This document shows positions 16,574 through 26,658 of a DNA stretch of 26,658 bases, in pieces. Below the pieces are notes generated by a model, which was not told where the DNA came from, did no database searches, and worked only from the letters and a program-made list of their open reading frames with translations. Source of the stretch: CAZYWA01 sp964650975 [NCBI: uncultured bacterium] (GTDB lineage Bacteria > JADJOY01). Numbering within the stretch: position 1 is the first letter of the stretch; each line of letters opens with the position of its first letter. The stretch spans positions 1 to 26,658 of the forward strand of contig CAZYWA010000031.1 of NCBI GenBank assembly GCA_964650975.1. The letters are read 5' to 3'. The translations under genes and the position numbers were made by a program.

Positions 16574-16591
16574 ATGGTGCGAACGCGCCAT
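16574..16591 (+). other. Small hairpin in the 71-base gap before the membrane kinase gene
   Basis: ATGGTGC, loop GAAC and GCGCCAT form a 7-bp stem with one G-U wobble. It lies just before the GGGAGGAA ribosome-binding site (16596-16603). There is no T-run. It may be a processing or attenuation element; the support is structural only. Confidence 0.3.
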
Positions 16592-16607
16592 TCCCGGGAG
16601 GAAGCTC

Positions 16608-17933
16608 GTGGTGCCTAGATTGTCCGTGGTGAATTCCGCGCCGACTGCGTCCCTGGCGAGCACCCCGCAGCTCACTCGGCAGCCGCCGAGCAGCTTCGTG
16701 GCGCCCAGCGTGGTGCATGCAAGCTCGCCTCGGGAACGCGCCGGATACGGCTGGGCGGTGGGAGTCGTCGCCGCCACCGCCGTGCTCCATGCGGTGCTGG
16801 TGCGCGGCCTGGGCGCGGCGCCCGGCTGCGCGCTCTTCTTGCCGGCGGTCGCGATCGTCGCCGTGCGCTTCAGCACCGCGGCGGGCCTCGTCACCGCGGC
16901 GCTGTCCCTCGCCCTGGCGGAACTGGCTCCGTGGCCGGCGCTGGCTGGGCCGCGGGGTGGCGTCGCTCGGCTCCTCGACGGCGGCCTGTTCGCGGTTTGC
17001 AGCCTGCTGATGATCGCGCTCGCGCAGCAGCTACGCGGCGCGCGCTCCCGTGGCCACGCGGACCGGCAGCTCGCCGAGGATGCGCAGCGTCTCTCCCGGG
17101 CTTCCCAGTCCACCCTCGACCTGGCCACCGAGGAATACCGCGGGCTGCTCCTCGAGGCGCGGCAATCCCGCGATCGCGCGGAGCGCGCGGCGCGCCTCGA
17201 GCACGCGATCCTCGAGTTCTTCGGCCACGACCTGCGCTCGCCGCTGGTGTCGGTGGTGGGCTTCAGCGATCTGCTCGCCCAGCACCCCGAGGAGACCCAG
17301 ACCCGCGACCGCGCGGTCCAGACGATCGCCCGCAACGCGAGACGGCTCAAGGAAATCCTCGACGAGCTGATGGACGCGAGCTCGGTGCTGGCCGGGAGGG
17401 TGCGGCTCGAGCTCACCACCGTCGATCTCTCGGCGGAGATCGAATCCGCGGTGGCGCTCGCGAGCTCGGCCGCGCGTATCAAGGACGTGAAGCTCGACCT
17501 GGCCCCGGCGGGGCGGGCGCTTCCGGTCCACGCCGACCCGCGCCGGCTGCGCCAGATACTCCGCTACCTGCTCTCGAACGCCACCGAAGCGAGCCCGATC
17601 GGCGAGGCGGTCGGTGTCGCGATTCGCGAGCGCGACGGGCAGGTCGAGGTCGAGGCGACCGATCGAGGCGACGGCTTCGACGCGCAGGCCGTGCAGCCGC
17701 TCCTCGACGGCGTCGGACGAAAGGACCCGGCGCATGCGCGCGCCGCCGGACGCTCCGGACTGGAGCTGGCGCTGCTCACCGCGCTGGTCGAGCTGCACGG
17801 CGGCTCGTTCCGTGCCGAGAGGGCCGCGCCGGACGGCGGAGCGACTCTGACGATCACGCTTCCCGCCGAATCCTCGGAACCGACCCACTCCCAAACCCAG
17901 AAACCAGACCCAGCCCAAGACGAGACGAGGTGA
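16608..17933 (+). CDS. Membrane-bound sensor histidine kinase
   Basis: This 441-residue kinase has a disordered N-terminus of about 45 residues, then four closely spaced hydrophobic helices (about 47-135, including [20 protein letters not shown] and [20 protein letters not shown]) resembling the KdpD-type DUF4118 membrane module. A coiled coil (about 140-195) leads to the DHp domain with His207 ([16 protein letters not shown]) and an ATPase domain with N-box Asn324 (LLSNATEAS) and G1 Asp352 (DRGDGFD). The G2 loop reads GRSGLELAL, with Glu at the third Gly, so activity may be reduced. The start is GTG 16608 or the adjacent in-frame GTG 16611, both served by GGGAGGAA at 16596-16603. The stop lies inside the ribosome-binding site of the next gene, giving tight coupling to the poly-HAMP kinase. 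Confidence 0.88.
   Translation: MVPRLSVVNSAPTASLASTPQLTRQPPSSFVAPSVVHASSPRERAGYGWAVGVVAATAVLHAVLVRGLGAAPGCALFLPAVAIVAVRFSTAAGLVTAALSLALAELAPWPALAGPRGGVARLLDGGLFAVCSLLMIALAQQLRGARSRGHADRQLAEDAQRLSRASQSTLDLATEEYRGLLLEARQSRDRAERAARLEHAILEFFGHDLRSPLVSVVGFSDLLAQHPEETQTRDRAVQTIARNARRLKEILDELMDASSVLAGRVRLELTTVDLSAEIESAVALASSAARIKDVKLDLAPAGRALPVHADPRRLRQILRYLLSNATEASPIGEAVGVAIRERDGQVEVEATDRGDGFDAQAVQPLLDGVGRKDPAHARAAGRSGLELALLTALVELHGGSFRAERAAPDGGATLTITLPAESSEPTHSQTQKPDPAQDETR
17927..17932 (+). promoter_or_regulatory. Ribosome-binding site of the poly-HAMP kinase, overlapping the upstream stop
   Basis: GAGGTG precedes ATG 17938 by 5 bases and includes part of the TGA stop (17931-17933) of the membrane kinase gene. 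Translation of the two kinases is probably coupled. Confidence 0.65.
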
Positions 17934-17937
17934 CTCG

Positions 17938-24302
<6,365 letters not shown>

Positions 24303-24306
<4 letters not shown>

Positions 24307-26480
24307 ACGACCAGACCAACATCCTGATCGTCGACGACCTGCGCGAGAAGCTGCTGGTCTACACGTCGATGCTCGAGGATCTGGGCCAGACCCTGGTCGC
24401 AGTGCAATCGGGCGAGGCGGCGCTGAAGGAGGTGCTGCGCACCGACTTCGCGGTGATCCTGCTCGACGTGAACATGCCCGGCATGGACGGGCTCGAGACC
24501 GCCCGGCTGATCCGCGGCCGGCGCGGCTCGGCGCACGTCCCGATCATCTTCCTGACCGCGTACGCCGACGAGGTGCGCACCGCCGAGGGCTACGCGCACG
24601 GCGCGGTCGATTACATCACCACGCCCGTGGTTCCCGAGATCCTGCGCGCCAAGGTGCGGGTGTTCGTGGAGCTCTACCAGATGCGCCAGCAGGTGGTGCA
24701 GCAGGCCGGGGAGCAGGCCAAGCGCCAGGTGGCGGAGGACAGCGCGCGCATGGCGGCGTTCCTGGCCGACGCGAGCCGCACCCTCGGCAGCTCGCTCGAT
24801 CCGCGCGCGACGCTGCGCAGCCTGGCCCGGCTCGCGGTGCCGTTCCTGGGCGAGGTCGGCTTCGCGACCCTCTCCGACGGGCGTGGCGGATTGGTGGAGA
24901 CCGAGTGGGCATGGACCTGCGGACGTGATCGCGTCGAGACCTGCGCCGGGCCTGGTCTCGGAGTGCTGGACGCGGCGCTCGCTCCCGCCGTGGAACGGGT
25001 GCTGGCAAGCGGCAGCGCTGCGAGCTTCCGCTCCCAGCTGCCCGAGATCGGCCTCCGCGACGACCCGCCCGACGGCGAGATCGCGAGCATCGAAGGCGTC
25101 TCGACCTTGCCGGTGATGGTGGAGCGCAATGCTCTCTCGGGGCTGGTCTTCCCGCTCGCGGCGCGCGGCCGGATCCTGGGTGCGTTCGGACTGGCGCGCG
25201 GCGTATCGGGCCGGCTCCTCGAGCTGAGCGACATCGCGGCCGCCGAGGACCTCGCGGGACGCGCGGGCGCGGCGCTCGACAACGCGCTCTTGCTCCAGGA
25301 CATCCAGGATCAGGACCGGCGGAAGAGCGAGTTCCTGTCGATGCTGGCCCACGAGCTGCGCAATCCGCTCGCGCCGATCCGGAACGCGATCGAGATCCTG
25401 AAGCGTCGCGGGCCCGATCAGCCGGAGCTCAGCTGGGCGCGCGAGGTGGTCGACCGGCAGGTCACCCAGCTCACCCGTCTGGTCGACGACCTCCTCGACG
25501 TGTCGCGGATCACCAGCGGCAAGGTGCGGCTCGATCGCGCGCTGCTCGAGGTCCGCGCGGTGGTGGCGCGCGCGGTCGAGACCAGCCGGCCACTGGTGGA
25601 GCAGCACGGCCATTACCTGGCGGTGAGCGTCGCGGCGGAGCCGATGTTCGTGATGGCGGACGCCGCGCGTCTCGAGCAGGTGCTCTCCAATCTCCTCAAC
25701 AACGCGGCCAAGTACACGCCCGACGGCGGGCGGATCGACCTCACCGTCGAACGCTCGGGCGACGACGTGGTGTTCCGGGTGCGCGACACCGGCGCCGGGA
25801 TCTCGGCCGAGATGCTCGACCACGTGTTCGAGCTCTTCACCCAGGTGGACCGCTCTCTCGACCGCTCCCAGGGCGGCCTGGGCATCGGCCTCACGCTGGT
25901 GCGCACCCTGGTCGAGCTGCACGAGGGCACGGTGCGAGCCGCGAGCGAGGGGCCCGGGCGCGGCAGCGAGTTCGTGGTGCGGCTGCCCGCGCGGCCCGGC
26001 GCGGCGCAGCCGTCCGAGGAACGGCGTGCTCATCGGGTTCGCGACCCTTCGACCGCCGGCGGCGCGCGGATCCTGGTGGTCGACGACAACGTCGACGCGG
26101 CCAACAGCCTGGCGATGCTACTCGAGTCCTCGGGACACGAGGTCCGCTCGGTGCACGACGGGCCCAATGCGCTGGTGACCGCCGAGCAGTTCCGGCCCGA
26201 GATCGTGCTGCTCGACATCGGGCTCCCGGGTCTCGACGGGTACGAAGTGGCGCGACGGCTGCGCCTCGACCCGGCGAACAAGAGGATGCTGCTGGTCGCG
26301 GTGAGCGGTTACGGTCAGGAGAAGGATCGCCAGCGCTCGCGGCAGTCGGGTTTCGACCACCACCTCACCAAGCCGGTCGACCTGGGTACGCTCGACGAGC
26401 TGCTCCTCTCTCCCCGGGCCCGCGGGCTCGATGCGGATGGCCACGATGACGCCGGGCATGCCGATCAAGCGCGCTGCTGA
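24303..26480 (+). CDS. Hybrid histidine kinase with receivers at both ends (REC-GAF-HisKA-HATPase-REC)
   Basis: This 725-residue cytoplasmic protein starts with a receiver (1-120) bearing acceptor Asp55 ([11 protein letters not shown]), but the conserved Lys is Thr107 ([10 protein letters not shown]). A helix (125-155) and a GAF-like domain (about 160-330) follow. The kinase core has His350 ([12 protein letters not shown]), N-box Asn467 ([11 protein letters not shown]), Asp495 (DTGAGI) and [10 protein letters not shown], all consistent with activity. A C-terminal receiver has Asp638 ([11 protein letters not shown]) and Lys690 (LTKPVD). The N-terminal receiver could take phosphate from the giant kinase and gate this one; that is an inference from gene order. 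The start shares ATGA with the upstream stop. The C-terminus overlaps the start of the next receiver gene. Confidence 0.93.
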
Positions 26481-26658
26481 CGGATCCGACCGGACCCGTG
26501 TGCTGGTCATCGACGACAGCCGCGACGCGGCCGACACGCTGCAAGTGCTGCTCGAGCTCGACGGCTACGCCGTGGAAGTGGCCTACGACGGCCGGCGCGG
26601 GCTCGAAGCCGCCGCTCGCTTCCGGCCGGACGTGGTGCTCTGCGACATCAGCCTGCCG
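26458..26658 (+). CDS. Receiver-domain protein (3' partial)
   Basis: The frame is open to the window end. It encodes [20 protein letters not shown], followed by a receiver start with an acidic pair in VLVIDDSRDAADTL and the expected acceptor Asp in VVLCDISLP at the edge. It overlaps the end of the preceding hybrid kinase by about 23 bases if ATG 26458 is used; in-frame ATGs at 26431, 26437 and 26446 are alternatives and no ribosome-binding site decides between them. It could be a stand-alone receiver or the N-terminus of a larger protein. Confidence 0.8.
   Translation, partial: MPIKRAADGSDRTRVLVIDDSRDAADTLQVLLELDGYAVEVAYDGRRGLEAAARFRPDVVLCDISLP

Overview
This is a high-GC (roughly two thirds G+C by eye), gene-dense bacterial window with overlapping genes, clear purine-rich ribosome-binding sites and several GTG starts. 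The respiratory content (alternative complex III plus an A2-type caa3 oxidase) and the very large set of hybrid histidine kinases fit a free-living aerobic bacterium of a group such as Myxococcota, Gemmatimonadota, Eisenbacteria-like lineages or Acidobacteriota. The sequence alone does not let me choose between them.

Region 1 (1-11535, + strand) is one compact respiratory operon: actB (5' end outside the window), actC, actD, actE, actF, a small single-pass membrane protein, a SCO-type copper chaperone, then coxB, coxA, coxC and coxD. Together they encode a quinol-oxidising complex that passes electrons to a cytochrome-c-fused CuA subunit and on to a proton-pumping haem-copper oxidase, with SCO as the CuA metallation factor. 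Most junctions overlap by 4-17 bases, suggesting translational coupling. Two of these genes are broken by single-base frame changes: actB between its molybdopterin-like and Fe-S halves (about 1757-1777), and actF at about 6154. Both look like one-base indels in otherwise intact conserved proteins.

Region 2 (11554-13600, - strand) holds a two-gene unit: a GH13 alpha-amylase-family enzyme with all catalytic residues, followed by a glutathione S-transferase family protein. It lies convergent to the respiratory operon and divergent from the signalling cluster.

Region 3 (13693-26658, + strand) is a two-component signalling cluster: a NarL/FixJ response regulator; a hybrid-kinase homologue that keeps its phospho-acceptor His but has lost the ATP-site Asn and Gly residues and all receiver active-site residues; a terminator and a highly structured leader; a small PAS protein with a DHp-like helix pair whose His is replaced by Gln; a membrane histidine kinase; a 2122-residue soluble hybrid kinase with about twelve 92-residue HAMP-type repeats, resembling fungal Nik1/group III kinases, plus GAF, kinase core and three receivers; a REC-GAF-kinase-REC protein; and the start of another receiver protein cut by the window edge.

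The most unusual content is the poly-HAMP kinase, whose 276-bp repeats are nearly identical and show hints of a three-unit higher-order pattern, sitting beside two catalytically degenerate kinase homologues. I saw no tRNA, rRNA, CRISPR array, insertion sequence or phage gene. No stretch over 300 bases lacks a gene.
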